The notes under the pieces are model-generated. The model ran no database searches. It saw only the letters and a program-made list of their open reading frames with translations, and was not told the origin of the DNA. From Marsupella aquatica (lineage: Eukaryota > Marchantiophyta), in contig OZ316892.1 of NCBI GenBank assembly GCA_973895155.1, positions 1,736,001 to 1,800,000 of the forward strand: 64,000 bases of DNA. Direction: 5' to 3'. Each line of letters opens with the position of its first letter. Position 1 is the first letter of the stretch. Shown here in pieces: positions 28,336 through 40,460 of this stretch. Made by a program: the position numbers and the translations under genes.

Positions 28336-29429
28336 TTTAAATCTCCTTGTTTAAAAAATGGGCAATATACTCTCTTAGTGTAGTGAATAGTCTAGTCATT
28401 CCCACCCTAAAGTGTAGATCCCTGCCCTAAATTAAGTCCCTTGCCCCTTAAGTGCAATTTTTACTGTTCTGAGAAATGCCATGAATTTTTTAATAAATGA
28501 AATTTGATGGGATTTGTGTGCCTATTGGCAAGAGTTCACGTACACCTATAAGGGTTTGAGCTTATAAAGTTGTGGTTTACCACGACAATTTCAAGACTGT
28601 TTTGCACTCATGAAAGGTGCAAAACAATTGCAAAACTCCATATAGAGAAAAGAGTAAAATGGGATGCTTGCAGTTATCCATGTTTGTACTTATAGACTGT
28701 GCACTTAGAGAGGGGCCACTGTACTCCAATACAGTAGAGAAGAATTCCAGGTTTATGGGTTTTTTTATTACTTGGCCTCACAAATGTGTATTAGTCGTCA
28801 ACCATATGCGCTCAAATCCAAAGGTTTGAGTTGGTCCTTGTCTGCCTTTTTTATCTGCTCAACAACATGGGTGCCCCAAAGCTTCATTGTTACGGATGAT
28901 GGCTGTAGGCCAAAAATAATTAGCTGTAACTATTTCACAACTTTGAAAAAAATAAAAGTTTTGTTTCAATAGCCTCTCTAGTGACTTAGATCGTGGCATA
29001 CAGTCAGTTTTTACTGCAAAAAGTTATGGATGGTGAATTTTTATGTCCATCACTTTTTTAGTCTGTAACCTTAACCTAGTAGCTAAGGTACATCAACTTC
29101 TTGAGGTTTGAGACCCCCTATTGGTGCACAAATGCATGTTGTCACGGAAATGTTGCCATTGCAGAAGCATCTCATTACCCAACTGGTTGTGAAAGATGGT
29201 TGATGCAAAACTCTGCACTTGTAAAATGTGTGTCATAACAAAAATATTGTTGATGACAAAGACTCCAAGCCAGAGTACTGTAGGGATGAAACATGTGGGC
29301 AGGGACAGTCCGGGCAAGAGTCAACGTAGAAAAACTGACAAACCCCCTATTTGGTCCCCTCTTCTGGTGAGGCTTTCTACACCCAAAGATCTTTTTAACT
29401 TCAACAAACGTGAATCCATTGAATGAAGG
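28336..29429. other. Intergenic, no gene recognised
   Basis: AT-rich and without coherent frames. Parts near 29340-29430 already resemble the left part of dispersed family 2. Confidence 0.3.
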
Positions 29430-29690
29430 AGCAAACATATGGAAATGTTTACACCACCTCCAAAGGTGGTATAAATTTATAGATAAATAAGCACTCCACA
29501 TCAGCATTTACTTGGGCCCACTACTTGGCCATATAGGATAGGTACACACTATACCTGAACAGAACCCCAAGTTCTTGTACAGCCAAGGTTTCCATTCATT
29601 ATATAGTCCAGATTTAACCTTAGAAGGAACAAGAATGAACAATGGGCCCTTGATAGCTTGTAAAGCAGCCCTGAGGCAAGGCAAGGCAAG
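29430..29690 (+). mobile_element. Dispersed repeat family 2, copy A (unclassified)
   Basis: The segment with CATCAGCATTTACTTGGGCCCACT, then ACCCCAAGTTCTTGTA and TTCCATTCATTATATAGTCCAGATT and ending near AATGGGCCC matches segments at 41735-42660 and 45410-45715 in the same order and orientation. The spacing of the blocks is alike. It is non-coding, so it may be a non-autonomous transposon or a solo LTR; no ends were defined. Confidence 0.55.
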
Positions 29691-29755
29691 GCAAGGCAAG
29701 GCAAGGCAAGAGGAGGCGCAAGGCAAGGCAAGGCAAGGCAAGAGGAGGCACAAGT
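29680..29755. repeat. AGGCA pentanucleotide array
   Basis: Ten or so AGGCA units in two blocks, separated and followed by AGAGGAGGCRCAAG. The reverse-strand frame across it gives CLALPCLALPCL and is not a gene. Confidence 0.92.
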
Positions 29756-31352
29756 GGAGCAGGAGAGGACAAGGCAACAAGAGAGTGAAAAGCGACCTCA
29801 ACTCTACATGTCTCCTGAAGGTCCTCTACTGAAGTTCAGAAATGACATTCCCATTTTCTCTGAAAAAAGTATTGAAAATTATTAGTCTCATTCAAAAGCT
29901 TCTGTAGTGCTTGGCTGCGCCATGGCATTGGCCACTTCATTTTTTCACGACTGCACAAATGCAGCACAAGTGCCAGAAGTTATTTCTCTGGAAATCTGCA
30001 GTGACAATTGAGAATTTAATGGCTTTTGCCTGAGGTGTCAACCCCCTCTTGTGCTTGTCAAGAGGGTCTGGTAGCCATCTGGGCCAGTAGCCCTCAGCCA
30101 TAGCACTCCATTTCAAAGCCTTCTTGCCCTCAGCTTTCCACCTCCCTCCCATAGCCTTCCACTTTCCATCCCATAACCCAGGACAGGAACTCAAAGTTCT
30201 ATACATAGCAATGTTTGGCGCCTCCGTTGAGTCACCTATTATGTTCCACTCTAAAACATATTTTTTACTCAAACAAAGTATTTCTTTTACTTAAATCCTC
30301 CTGTTTGCGTGTCAAATAAATGTTTGTTCTGTAGGCCTTTGATGCCGTAGGAGAGTGAAAAAGCCGTATCGTATATCCGAAACACGGTCATAAAAAATGC
30401 CTAGGTGCTTGCTCCATACGACTGGGGGTGCCCTAAGAGAGAGAAAAAGCCATATCCTGCATCAAAGCATTCATAAAAAAATGACTTGGTTTTAACACCC
30501 TCCCCCCATCCAAAAAAAGGTACAAATCTCAAAAAGTTAAAGCGCAAATGCTCTGAAAGGGGAGGGAGCATGGGTTGCTTTTGAACAACCGGCAGCCCAC
30601 CACGAGGATGGAATGACTAGTATCTGTCACACTTTTTCGATGTTGCTTACACTCAAGCCCATCAATTTCAAGAGGATATAAAAAAGTTTATTGACTATCA
30701 TGCATTTTGCATTCCGAGCAAATGAAATGCGTTTTATCCTTGATCACACAAAGGACAAAGAACACATTAATGAGTTTTATCCGCAATCATGAGGAATTTT
30801 CTGGTTGTTCCTACCCAGTGCAAAATATGTGAGAAATAAAGAAACGAATTTATTTTAAACCAGCCAGGTGTGCCCCTTTAATAAACGTGTGGCACTCATG
30901 GTCTAGAACATTTCCAAAATTATGTGCAAAAGAAGTGGCATGTGCATTGTTGCGTGATGACCTCAAGCACTACTATGTTAAAATCTTAACGACAAAATTG
31001 GATGGCAACCAAGATATTCCAGATAATTCAAGCAGTATATAATCATACAACAACTTTGATACCAAACTTGGCCACAAAGAGGCACGGTTCTGAGTTTTTT
31101 TTTGTAAATATTTATTTAGACTGATATGAATTTAATTATTTATTGTGTCTTGAAAGAAAATGTAACAGATCAATAGATTTACTATACACTTAGATTTACT
31201 CACTAGTGGAATACAAATCCCAGATGGACCATGCAAGGGGTTTGATGTGAAGCCCAGAAGGATTTCCAAAGTTTGGATGGATTGATATAGTACATATAGA
31301 AAGGGCAGGATCGGTTACAAATTTGACCGCTTGCAGTTGGCTTTAATTACTT
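29756..31352. other. Repeat-poor AT-rich intergenic region
   Basis: No frame above background resembles a family. Near 30340-30480 two diverged stretches (GTGAAAAAGCCGTATC and GAGAAAAAGCCATATCC, each followed by CATAAAAAA) look like an old duplication. Confidence 0.3.
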
Positions 31353-31421
31353 AACCTGGAGAGTGGTGAGTCATAGTTCATGGACAAACCCGGAGAGTGG
31401 TGAGTCATAGTTCATGGACAA
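31353..31421. repeat. Tandem duplication, 34-bp period
   Basis: GGAGAGTGGTGAGTCATAGT and its continuation occur at 31358 and 31392 without difference over 30 bases. Confidence 0.9.
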
Positions 31422-31550
31422 ACTATTCAGGGTGTCCGTCACAAAAGTGAATCATCTGTTTATAGTTGCTTTATAGTACTTGACCATATCCATGCTCCTC
31501 GGAAATGGAGCAATGACGTCATAAGAATCTCAAACTTTTCTGGGTAGTAG

Positions 31551-31615
31551 AAAAAAAAAAAAAAAAACATTAAAGAACATGCTGAAAAAAACATTAAAGA
31601 ACATGCTGAAAAAAA
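31551..31615. repeat. A-tract followed by a 24-bp tandem duplication
   Basis: About 17 A residues are followed by two copies of ACATTAAAGAACATGCTGAA plus an A run. Confidence 0.88.
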
Positions 31616-31948
31616 TTGAGCAGATCCAGAAGTTATTCAACTAAATGCACAAGTTTGGCAGTTTATAGTTAGTCCAGGTGCTTGGGAAAAATACTCAGAG
31701 AGTCCTTTTCAAAAGTGAAGCGGCCTTGCGAAAAATCTCAGTCACCTTTTCTTCTGGTGTCAGCCAGCAGATAAATATAACTACCCAATGCTTTGTGTAT
31801 TGCACAATATTGTCAATAGTAAATGATGTTAATCAGATGTGTCATTGAACATAAGTGAGATGGTAGCAGTCGAACACTACCAAGAGTTGGCAACTGGATT
31901 TCAAAGAGTATGAAAGATGTGAGAAACTCATGGATTGGGCAAGGAAAG
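31616..31948. other. Intergenic, no gene recognised
   Basis: No open frame or repeat structure noted beyond AT-rich sequence. Confidence 0.3.
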
Positions 31949-32113
31949 GTGCACACTAGACCTTTAGATCCATCTACTTTATTGTCTAGGAAAAAATGTC
32001 AGGGTGCACACCACACCTTTAGACCCATCTACTTTATTATCTAGGAAAGAATGTCAATGTGCACACCACACCTTTAGATCCATCTACTTTATTGTCTAGG
32101 AAAAAATGTCAAT
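31949..32113. repeat. Three-copy tandem repeat, 55-bp period
   Basis: Units starting GTGCACAC at 31949, 32004 and 32059 each carry CCTTTAGA(T/C)CCATCTACTTT, then TCTAGGAAA(A/G)AATGTCA. The copies differ by only a few bases. Confidence 0.92.
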
Positions 32114-32818
32114 GTCACCATCTTGGAAAGAGAGGGATGCTTCCGGCCAGAATAGCATTTCTTAAGTATATCTAAAGAATTACTAAGTATATTGTCCACA
32201 GAGTGACATATAAATTAGAAAAGGGGATCAGATATTGAGAAGGATAAAGTATCTTCCTACACTTGCACAGTCAGACTTGGATTTTGCCGTATCAAAGTGG
32301 GTCCGTTCAAACCTATGCTTACAGTCAACGCATGTTCCGTGTGCTCGCCTCCCCAAAATGATTTCTCCAATGTCATGACTGGCTTGTGGAAATGTTACTT
32401 TAGATGATGGTATATTGGTATGAGGAATCATCCCTGAATGTTTGTTCTTGATGATTTTGTTGTGATTGTCGCTCTAAATATAGCTTTTCAAGTTTTTAGA
32501 GGTGATTCAACCCAAACAGTTCTAAGAATGTCTCACCCTCCTTTAGAACGATCAGACACTTACTAACATGTAGCACCCCTTTTCAAAAAACAATGCATTT
32601 CCTAAGTGTATCATCACAGGCGCGTGCTTTCATGTGAGATGATTTAATTTCTTAATTTTGTTAAAATGAAAGCAACAGAAGTAAGTTGGTCCCAAGGTTC
32701 ATTTTGCTTAAATGCACCCGACCCAAATGGATTTGACGAACTATATATACCTGAAGAATTTTTTTCAAACCAAAAACAAAGGGCGCCCAACCAGTTGACA
32801 TCCCTCAGGCCGAAAACC
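32114..32818. other. Intergenic, weak forward frame begins at 32666
   Basis: A 126-codon forward frame starts at an ATG at 32666 and runs through the repeat at 32819. Its middle is a KPEKPGQKP repeat and its end is hydrophobic and unrelated, so it is probably not a gene. Confidence 0.25.
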
Positions 32819-32930
32819 CAATCAAGGGAAAACAAAGAAAAGGCCAAAAAACCAGAGAAACCAGGCCAAAAACCCAATCAAGGGAAAACAAGGAAAAGGC
32901 CAAAAAAACCAGAGAAACCAGGGCAGAAGC
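32819..32930. repeat. Two-copy tandem repeat, 56-bp period
   Basis: CAATCAAGGGAAAACAA and the following A-rich, CCAGAGAAACCAGG-bearing sequence occur at 32819 and 32875. A related fragment (GGCGCCCAA then CCCAATCAAGGGAA) lies at about 40510-40570, so the unit belongs to a dispersed family. Confidence 0.85.
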
Positions 32931-35029
32931 CTTGCTTGAGTGAAAAGCAAACCAAGACTGACTTTATTTCATGGCAGCTTGTTCCTCTTTGTTTTTGGAT
33001 CCTCCCTTTCAAAACCTGTTCTCTTACACCTGTTGTACATCTTTGATTGGCTTTCACATAGGTTTCAGCTCCCAAGATAAATAAGTGTCTTCGTAGGAGA
33101 ATTGGATATTTTGGAGAATATTCACATGAATTAAAGTAATAGTGGTAGTGTTTGGGACATGAGCTTCACCTCTCCTTGTTTTAATTTAAGAAGATACCAA
33201 GCAGTGGCACCAACAACGCAGGAGATTCTCCTCGTGTAACTCAACCACATCGATTTCTCATTCAGGCCCCCAAGTCATTTTGTCCTCACAGTGAACGATT
33301 TAGCAAGGAGTAACTTATAAGTGGCACTCTCCATTTCACTCGACAACTTACCAAATATACACTCTTTAGTGCTTATGATCCAGGCTATACTAATAAGGAA
33401 CATTGCAGAGATGAGAGACTTTTCTATAATCTACATATAGTCTACAGTAGGTTGTCCAATAGCAACATTGCAAGCATGGTAGAAAATTAAATCAGTCAGG
33501 ACAAACATATTGAGACCGTGGAGGAGTTGGCTTAAGCAGTTGGAAGGCAAACCCATAATTTTATTCCATGACACAGAATTTCCAAGAGCACCAAGAGCAT
33601 ATGCAGTGGGCCCATGCCACAAACTTTTTCTAGGTATGGAAGCCAAAGGACTCGAGTAGGGTAAAACCGAATTATTTGTCAGAAAGAAAAATACAAACAG
33701 CCAGCACCCCGAGGCTCAGTGGCCAAAACCACTCAGAGTAACCAGGCCAGGCAGCACAACAGGCACAAGTGTAAGCGTCTATCAAAAACTTTCCTTTGCA
33801 TCATGGTGCAGAGACTCATCATAACATTTACCTTTGTATTTGGCGAAAATATATCATTGACAACAGGCAAGAGAGGGCTGTAACCCACTGGCTAGGCTGG
33901 GCCTGTGTAACCCCACTGCCTACCAGTTATTCGAGAGTGAATAGTAGATTTGCAAGTGGTTAGATGCGTCCATGAACTTCGTTTTCAGTCCATGGATAGA
34001 TCTTCTTTCTTTTGGCACGACAACTCGTCAGCTTTACAGAGGGTCACTGGTGAGCGATGAGCACACATCCAAAGAAATCCAGGAGCAGCGAGTGCTTCCC
34101 TTCATCCTTCACAATGAGATGGGATCGAAATGCTCTGAGAACCTTACACAGTAAGAAAGAACCATGATACCAGTGTTGACTGTAGCCGAGACTGTAGATG
34201 AGACATAGACATGAACAGTCCAAAGCTAATGTTGCATCAACAATAATGCTACCGAAAGAGCAGGAAGAACAATAGATCTTTTCAGGATTTGAAGCCCAAG
34301 AAGGGGAGGTCTCTCCATGTGGATTCAAATCGTGCTTAGGAGGTAAGAAGAATGGGGGAAGCCTATTTGAGCTTGTGAATGACAGAGCAACCGTCAACGT
34401 GCACATACTGTCTGAAAACAGCCCAACCTTTGACTGCAATGGCATATAGATTGTTCTCAGGACCTGTGGATTGAACACTGTTGATCCAAATGAACGATTT
34501 GTTAATCCTCGCAGCTTGTCCCACCAGCGGTGGAGCACCGTGTCAATCGCAAAGAAGAGTTTGAGCAGCATGAGGAACCGAAAATTTGTGAGTGATGATC
34601 CTATGGTAGAAAAATGTGTGGTCTGTGTAACTATTCCATTCGAAGCGCAAAGTACAAAGGGCAAAGACGTGCAAAGCAAGTACGTCTACAGTAGACTGGC
34701 CACCGCAGGCAGGTCAGCACTCTGTAAAGTCAGCAAGAAGTCTACCTCTTGAGTTCTGGTTTGATCGAACTCCATTCCTATTCTACTTGTTTCTCAGTGA
34801 ACAAAACCCACACACAGTATTTCAGTCATTGAAAAAGCCCCAACAGTTCACATGGCGTGCACTACCTGGATTTCTAAGCCATGATGGTCGTGAATTAGAT
34901 CTGGAGGACAGACAGACCAGGACGTCAATTGGTTATATGAACCGAAGGTACACTGGCACCCCTGGAGTGACGGATGTATGCAAAATCCAGGGATGGATTG
35001 AATTCATAAGACAGGGGTAAGGTGCTAGT
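32931..35029. other. Intergenic, unrecognised long reverse frame
   Basis: A reverse-strand frame of about 211 codons (34044-34679) begins with TTG, not ATG, and has no recognisable motif. A second reverse frame at 33431-33646 is similarly unplaced. They might be pieces of a decayed gene or element. Confidence 0.25.
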
Positions 35030-35830
35030 CACAGAAAGGTAAGCCTTGTGGGTTGTGACTTAAGTATGAAGGGAAGTCCAACTCTTGATTCGGACACAGC
35101 AAAGGAACTTTCCATCCCCTAAAATGATCAACGTGTGGAAGGGCACCGATTGCAGACGCCTTTGAGACTCAGAGGCGAACCGTACCGCAGGTCAGATGGA
35201 TAGACCCAGAACCTGCTTTTACCGCACCTCAACTGGTAAATGTGTGCAAAAGGCCGTCGATGACATTGAGAGAAGAACATGAATGCAGGTCATGTGGGAA
35301 GACCTAGGAAACATTTTCCTATTCGACTCAACCTGAATTCGGTCCCGGTACTTAATCTCTGCTCCATCAGGTCATTAATTGGCGAGTTGTGACCCAGTTG
35401 TCGAGGAGGGGAAGTCCAGATCAACAACAGGAGAATATTGAAACCGATGAAACGATAAATGCGCGGAAAGGCCATCGATGACAAGCTCTCGAGACAGAGA
35501 AGCATCGGGATGCAGGTCGTCTGAATAGGACCAGAAAAGAGTTTCTCTGCGACTCAACATGAATTCGGTCCTGGTACTCACTTTTCCTCCATCCGGTAAT
35601 CAATCAAAGAAGGGTAAGCCTTGTTGGAACTGACTTGGAGGTGGATGAGGGAAGTCCAGATCTCCATTTGGGTACAAACAGCAGAAGACCATTGTGTGTC
35701 ACACCTTCCACTCAAACCCGTTACACGATAAATGTGTGGAATGGCCATTGATGACAGAAACTCTCAAGATGGAGGAAAGAACCGGAATGCAGGTCGATGA
35801 ATCAACCCAAAAAAACAGTTCTTCAAACCT
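35030..35830. repeat. Three diverged tandem units of about 270 bp
   Basis: Three successive stretches share the order GGGAAGTCCA, then GATAAATGTGTGGAA-like, GGCC(A/G)T(C/T)GATGACA, GAATGCAGGTC and a final ACTC-AACCTGAATTCGGTC-like block. Anchors of the GATGACA box lie near 35261, 35475 and 35746. Divergence is high, so this is an old array. It lies downstream of the fucosyltransferase gene. Confidence 0.65.
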
Positions 35831-36738
35831 CAAGTGCAGCATGCACCGCGAGGGCCCATCATGACTATTGAATACTACCCTGATTATCTACAATGTGCCA
35901 CACTGCCGTGCGCAATTTTACACAGCATAATAATGATGAACATGTTGTACAGTGGCTCAAGCTCTTAAACCGATACTTCCTCAAACACTAATCATTTGGA
36001 TGGAAGGTGTGACACGTGTTTAATCAACTTCAACGTTCAATTTAAACGCTGGTCAATCACGAATTGATTAAAGTCGTCATCCTCCTGTTTGTCATCGTGG
36101 GAGGGTTCGGCTAGGTGCACTCTTTCTTATCCAGATCGACTAGGAAATTGAAGAACTATGAGCCCAAGCGGGCTTTCATAGGCACCTACTCACCCTCACC
36201 CTCTATATCTCTCTCTCATAGAAGATATGACTCTCATGGTGAAGAGCGAGCAAAGAATCTCAAGTAACAAGTAAGAGAAAGGCGTACACAACACTGAACT
36301 TCGAGTTGCTAATTTTCCAGTTCGAGTAAGGAGAAAGCCTTGCTGGTATAAACTGTAACACCCTCTCCATAATCTGAAAGGGAGTCCTAGATTTTCCCTT
36401 CTGGCTGCTGTTTCCGGCTAAGGTGGTCGAATTCCGTGTCAATTCACTCGAAAAGAATGTCACAGAGAAACTGAAAGTCGAAATTGAAGTTCAGGAACGT
36501 CAGCAGCCGCCAGGGAAAGCTGGTCCGATTCGGTCGCCTCACTCATATCAGGTCTCAGAGAAACGCGATGGGATGAGATTTAATACAAACGTGAGCATGT
36601 CGTCAGTGAGACTCACCTAAGCGAGGTCTTCCGCCGGTAATAAAACGGGGTCCAAATTCGGTCACCTCACTCACAAGACATGTCACTGAGAAAATTCAAG
36701 GCAAAAAGGTTAACCTGAATTGGGTTTGCGCAATTCAC
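35831..36738. other. 3' flank of the fucosyltransferase gene
   Basis: Follows the fucosyltransferase stop on the reverse strand. Short repeated motifs (GGTCGCCTCACTCA and GGTCACCTCACTCA near 36533 and 36660) hint at another old duplication. No gene recognised. Confidence 0.3.
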
Positions 36739-38631
36739 TCAGCTGAGAAAAGTGGTTCGAAGGCGGACACCTTGCTCGGTCTCACTAAGATAAGGGAACT
36801 CGATTTGGGGGCAATCCTCCATCCCTGGCACGATCGCGGAAATGGGCTTCTTCCCCAACTCAGGGTCGTATTTACAATCAAAATTCTTGCTAGTGTACTG
36901 GTTGCAAACTTCCTCCGTTTGGCTGCGCTCACAAGACGGCAGCTTCTGGTCCTGTGCGTACCTGTACTCAATAAACCACGGCGACAGAGCTCCATAAGCC
37001 TGAGCTGAGCCTCCAAAAGTGGACACGGGAGCTAGAACCAAATCGTCCACCATGCTCAAGAGGAGAATCTCCGTATACGCTTGCAAATCCACATCCACCC
37101 CGAACTCCTGTTTGTTCTCGTGCGTCAGCTGCACCACATTTACCTCACTCCCGTCCACTGTCGAATTCTCAATGTACATCTTCCTCACCACGTCGTGTAA
37201 GCTCAAGTATAGCGAAGTGACCAGCACGGAGATCCTCGTCGAGTTGCGTGAATTGTCATAATCATCAACAAGGCCAGGTAGGTTGGAGGAGGCTTTGGAC
37301 GGGACTTCTTTCTCCAACAGCGCAGGAAGAATTCGATTGCTCGAAACGCAATCCACCACACGTTTGTTGATCAACTCATGCATCCGCCTGTACTGCTTTT
37401 GCCCCTTGAGATACCGCATTTGGATCCCTACTTTCCTATCAGCCGGTAGCAAGTAAGTGTCATGGAGCCGCTTGACTCGGGTCCAGATGTGATCGACGGG
37501 GAGAAGGAAAGACCGGAAGATGCGAGTAAGGATCACGTTGTCAGGGAAGAGAGCCTGTAGAGTGGGTCGGAAGGTGGGAATGGCGAAGGTTTTGGGGATG
37601 GTGTAAATGCATCCGGATAGATACACCCAGGTGATATCAGAATAGAAGGATTGCTCTGTTGGACAGTAGAACCTTTGGAACGGCTGCTTACGGTCTTTGA
37701 TGTCTCCTGCAGCATAAGGGAGGTAGGAGGGAGGGGGAGCGGCGGTCAGATCGTCCTCTTGCTGCTCACAAATGCTCTCATGCTTGTCAATATGGCTGAA
37801 GACCTCGAGGGAGAGCTCCCATTGGTCTCTGAAATGCTGTGGGGGAATAGGGAACGTCTCAGCATCCAGGATCCATGTGGAGCCGACGATTGGTTCGCAG
37901 ATGGAGTTTGTCAAGTGGTGTGAGGTGGGCACCAGAATTACTCTCCGGGTGATAATGCCGTAGAACACCGAGTTCGCCACCACCTGCAGTCTGTTCCCGA
38001 TTCCGATAGCGTCTTGAGTGTCTGCCACAACGAACTGGCAGCCGGTGTTGGTCTTCCTCTCCTTAAAGTACTCTTCAACGTTCCCCACTGCTTTCATGCA
38101 CACACGGTGATACTTTGAGTACTCTTCATAGACCTCCTCCCACAGGGGATTCAAGGGGAGATCCTTGGCGTGCTTCCGTAGAGCGTACATAGGGGCCAAC
38201 TCCGTTCTGCTGCGGCATGGATTCTTGCTTTCCCATTCTGCCAGCTGCTCTTCGCTGAGGCTGCCATCCCACCCCACGTAGCCTTCCCCTAAGGTGGCAG
38301 CTGCAACACGAGTTCTTTCCCTGAAGTCCTCGATCAAATCTCTCACTAACTGCTCCCCTGAACTGTTCTGCTTGGAGTTGTGCCCATCGAGCAAATTGAA
38401 GGGGGGCCTGTGGCACTCACGAGGGGCCGTCAGTCCGCTGCCGCTGTACCTGCCCCCGACCCAGACGCCTAAGAAGGAGGAAGACTCTAAGGTGGAAACG
38501 TAGTAGCCCAGGAAGCCCAGAAAAACCAGAGCACCGATGATCGCACCGCAGTGCTTCCCAGCCTTCGGCTTCTTCATTAGGACAAGCCTCCACTCAAAGG
38601 AGTTCCTGGGACTAAACTGAAAGGCGGTCAT
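36739..38631 (-). CDS. GT37 family fucosyltransferase (xyloglucan or AGP type)
   Basis: A single-exon frame of 630 residues from the ATG at 38631; an in-frame ATG at 38577 would give 612 residues starting MKKPKAGKHC, directly before the hydrophobic segment. GT37 enzymes transfer L-fucose from GDP-fucose to xyloglucan or arabinogalactan protein glycans in the Golgi. Layout is that of a type II membrane protein: AIIGALVFLGFLGYYVSTL near 30-50 is the membrane anchor. In the catalytic part, GIGNRLQVVANSVFYGIITR, then VGIQMRYLKG near residues 407-416, and the C-terminal STFGGSAQAYGALSPWF are the family's conserved stretches, followed by Cys-rich CERS-EEVC-FDC. Substrate cannot be told from sequence. 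No intron seen. Confidence 0.88.
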   Translation of the reverse strand: MTAFQFSPRNSFEWRLVLMKKPKAGKHCGAIIGALVFLGFLGYYVSTLESSSFLGVWVGGRYSGSGLTAPRECHRPPFNLLDGHNSKQNSSGEQLVRDLIEDFRERTRVAAATLGEGYVGWDGSLSEEQLAEWESKNPCRSRTELAPMYALRKHAKDLPLNPLWEEVYEEYSKYHRVCMKAVGNVEEYFKERKTNTGCQFVVADTQDAIGIGNRLQVVANSVFYGIITRRVILVPTSHHLTNSICEPIVGSTWILDAETFPIPPQHFRDQWELSLEVFSHIDKHESICEQQEDDLTAAPPPSYLPYAAGDIKDRKQPFQRFYCPTEQSFYSDITWVYLSGCIYTIPKTFAIPTFRPTLQALFPDNVILTRIFRSFLLPVDHIWTRVKRLHDTYLLPADRKVGIQMRYLKGQKQYRRMHELINKRVVDCVSSNRILPALLEKEVPSKASSNLPGLVDDYDNSRNSTRISVLVTSLYLSLHDVVRKMYIENSTVDGSEVNVVQLTHENKQEFGVDVDLQAYTEILLLSMVDDLVLAPVSTFGGSAQAYGALSPWFIEYRYAQDQKLPSCERSQTEEVCNQYTSKNFDCKYDPELGKKPISAIVPGMEDCPQIEFPYLSETEQGVRLRTTFLS

Positions 38632-40056
38632 GGGCCTCCAACGCAAAAGGAAGTCGAATTTTTTTCCAATTTTAAGTCCGGTCAGCAGGCCCTGACCCAC
38701 TCTAACGATGAGAATGACCCCCACCCCCAAATCGTTCGCTGGACAATCAGAATGACTGAAGGGGATCTACTCCTAATCTCTTTCCTTCTTCGTCACGAAC
38801 CATTGCTAAACCCCTACTGATGTATTCACGAGTTCTAATCCACCTGCGAGTCTCAAGCAGACTGGTCCAATTCCCCACTCTAATTCGCTGCTGAGATCGG
38901 GATGAGAATCTGATCCGACACAACTGCATGCCAACCGTTTTCAACTCTACTCCATTACTCCACTCCACTGCACTCCCAATTCAATTCAATTCGGATCCTT
39001 CACTCTAAACCCCAATCTCCCCAAAACTGTGTTAAGCTTCAGCTCGGTTCAACTGCCAGAGATTTCGAAAAGCTCCCGCTCCAACCCGTCAACTTAACTC
39101 GTCCTTCCGTCCGTCGTTCCTCCTGGGTTGATCATGACCATCACAAACCACACCAAGTCTGTTCGCCTTAAGCTCGATTCCAACAGCACGAGAGAGTTTC
39201 GTGGTCCGTCCCGCTAATGCACCACAGGACTAGTCCACAGGGAGCTCCCCTTTGCACCCCAGCAGCACAACCACACCCGAACCAACCGAACAGAGTCGGA
39301 CGGCAACCATGCCACACCGGAATGTAGACGAGCTTGCTGGATTTTGCTTCCAGCCTGCTCCACGCGGCATGCTCGATAATCACCAAACTCAGCGGCTGAC
39401 CCCGGGCTTTTGCAGCACGACTTCTTCAGTTGCATCCACGCCAGACCTTTGTGGCAGAAGGGAAAAGACACCTCGCTATCACACCGCGTGCTAACAGTTC
39501 AGGCAGGCCCCATTTTATTCGAATCAATGGGCATCAGCCCTGCATGGAGGGAGGGATGGAGGGGCTTACACCGCCCCAAGTATACCCTCTTCCTCCGGGC
39601 TCTTCCTCAAGCTAGCACCAGCAGGCAGTAGTAGTAGCAGTAGTAGTTCAGTGGAAGAGTGTGATGACGGCGCTCTCAGTAACGTGGTGACGGCTCTCTC
39701 AGAAACGTGGGCAGCCATGACACTCCCCATGGCCGGGAAATCGGGTTCGTTTCCATCTGCTTGGATGCCAGAACGACGGGTCTCTCTGACGCACCGCCGG
39801 CAACGGTTCTGAAATCTGGGCACATTCGGTATTCGGTAAGCGATGAAGGAAAACTCGAAAAACGGAGGTAACAAACCGCACTTTCGCTGCCAGGACGTCT
39901 CGTCTCGAGCGGCTTGCGGAAATAATAATGCGGGCTATGGCAGAAGCTGACAAATTAAGCAATCGAAAAAGCAGTAAACCGCGATTCTGCAGAACAATAT
40001 GTTTGTTCTGTTGCGTAGATTTGTCTCCTTTGTCACGCTACTGTATACTCACGCAG
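38632..40056. other. Promoter side of the fucosyltransferase gene, CpG-rich, no other gene
   Basis: The first ~500 bases would be its promoter and leader. The GC-rich stretch 39200-39900 carries reverse-strand frames without recognisable domains and a TAG/CAG triplet tract near 39628-39648. It could be the 5' end of an unrecognised transcript. Confidence 0.3.
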
Positions 40057-40460
40057 GTTACTGTCGATGACTACGGTACTTACTCGTTGTATTCTTATGA
40101 AGAGAGTGGCTACTGCATTGTTTCTTTTTTCCTCTTGTTCTCATTGATCTAAGAGCCTGAATGCACATTCTTTGAATGAGTATGGGTCCATAACAAAAAT
40201 TAAACAGGCATAATCATTTTGACATACCATATACACTGTTTACTCTCCATGGAAATACATTTGGTGGGGCCCTAGAGTTAGTGTCATTTGGTGGGGCCTT
40301 AGAGTTACTGTCTAGAGTGTTCACTAGAAGCCTAGACCCCAAGTCTGGCTTCTATTTGCAAATTAGTACTAAGGTACTGTCGATGACTAAGGTACTTGCT
40401 TGTTCTATGCTCATGAAGAGTGACCAATGTATGCTTTTAGTCCTCTTGTTCTCATGTAAT
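40057..40460. repeat. Diverged direct repeat enclosing a 27-bp duplication
   Basis: About 85 bases at 40057-40150 (ACTGTCGATGACTACGGTAC, then CCTCTTGTTCTCAT) recur at 40374-40458 (ACTGTCGATGACTAAGGTAC, then CCTCTTGTTCTCATG). Between them TTTGGTGGGGCC(C/T)TAGAGTTA is duplicated at 40260 and 40287. Confidence 0.8.

Noticed and set aside
29508-29832. Frames of CLALPCLALP and GKARQGKARQ type
   Set aside because: They are the two strands of the AGGCA pentanucleotide array.
34044-34679. 211-codon reverse-strand frame
   Set aside because: It starts with TTG, has no motif, and a chance frame of this length is not very unlikely in 64 kb. It could still be a piece of a decayed element.
38632-38730. 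N-terminal extension of the fucosyltransferase frame
   Set aside because: The upstream 33 codons begin with TTG and lack an ATG; the start was placed at 38631 or possibly 38577.
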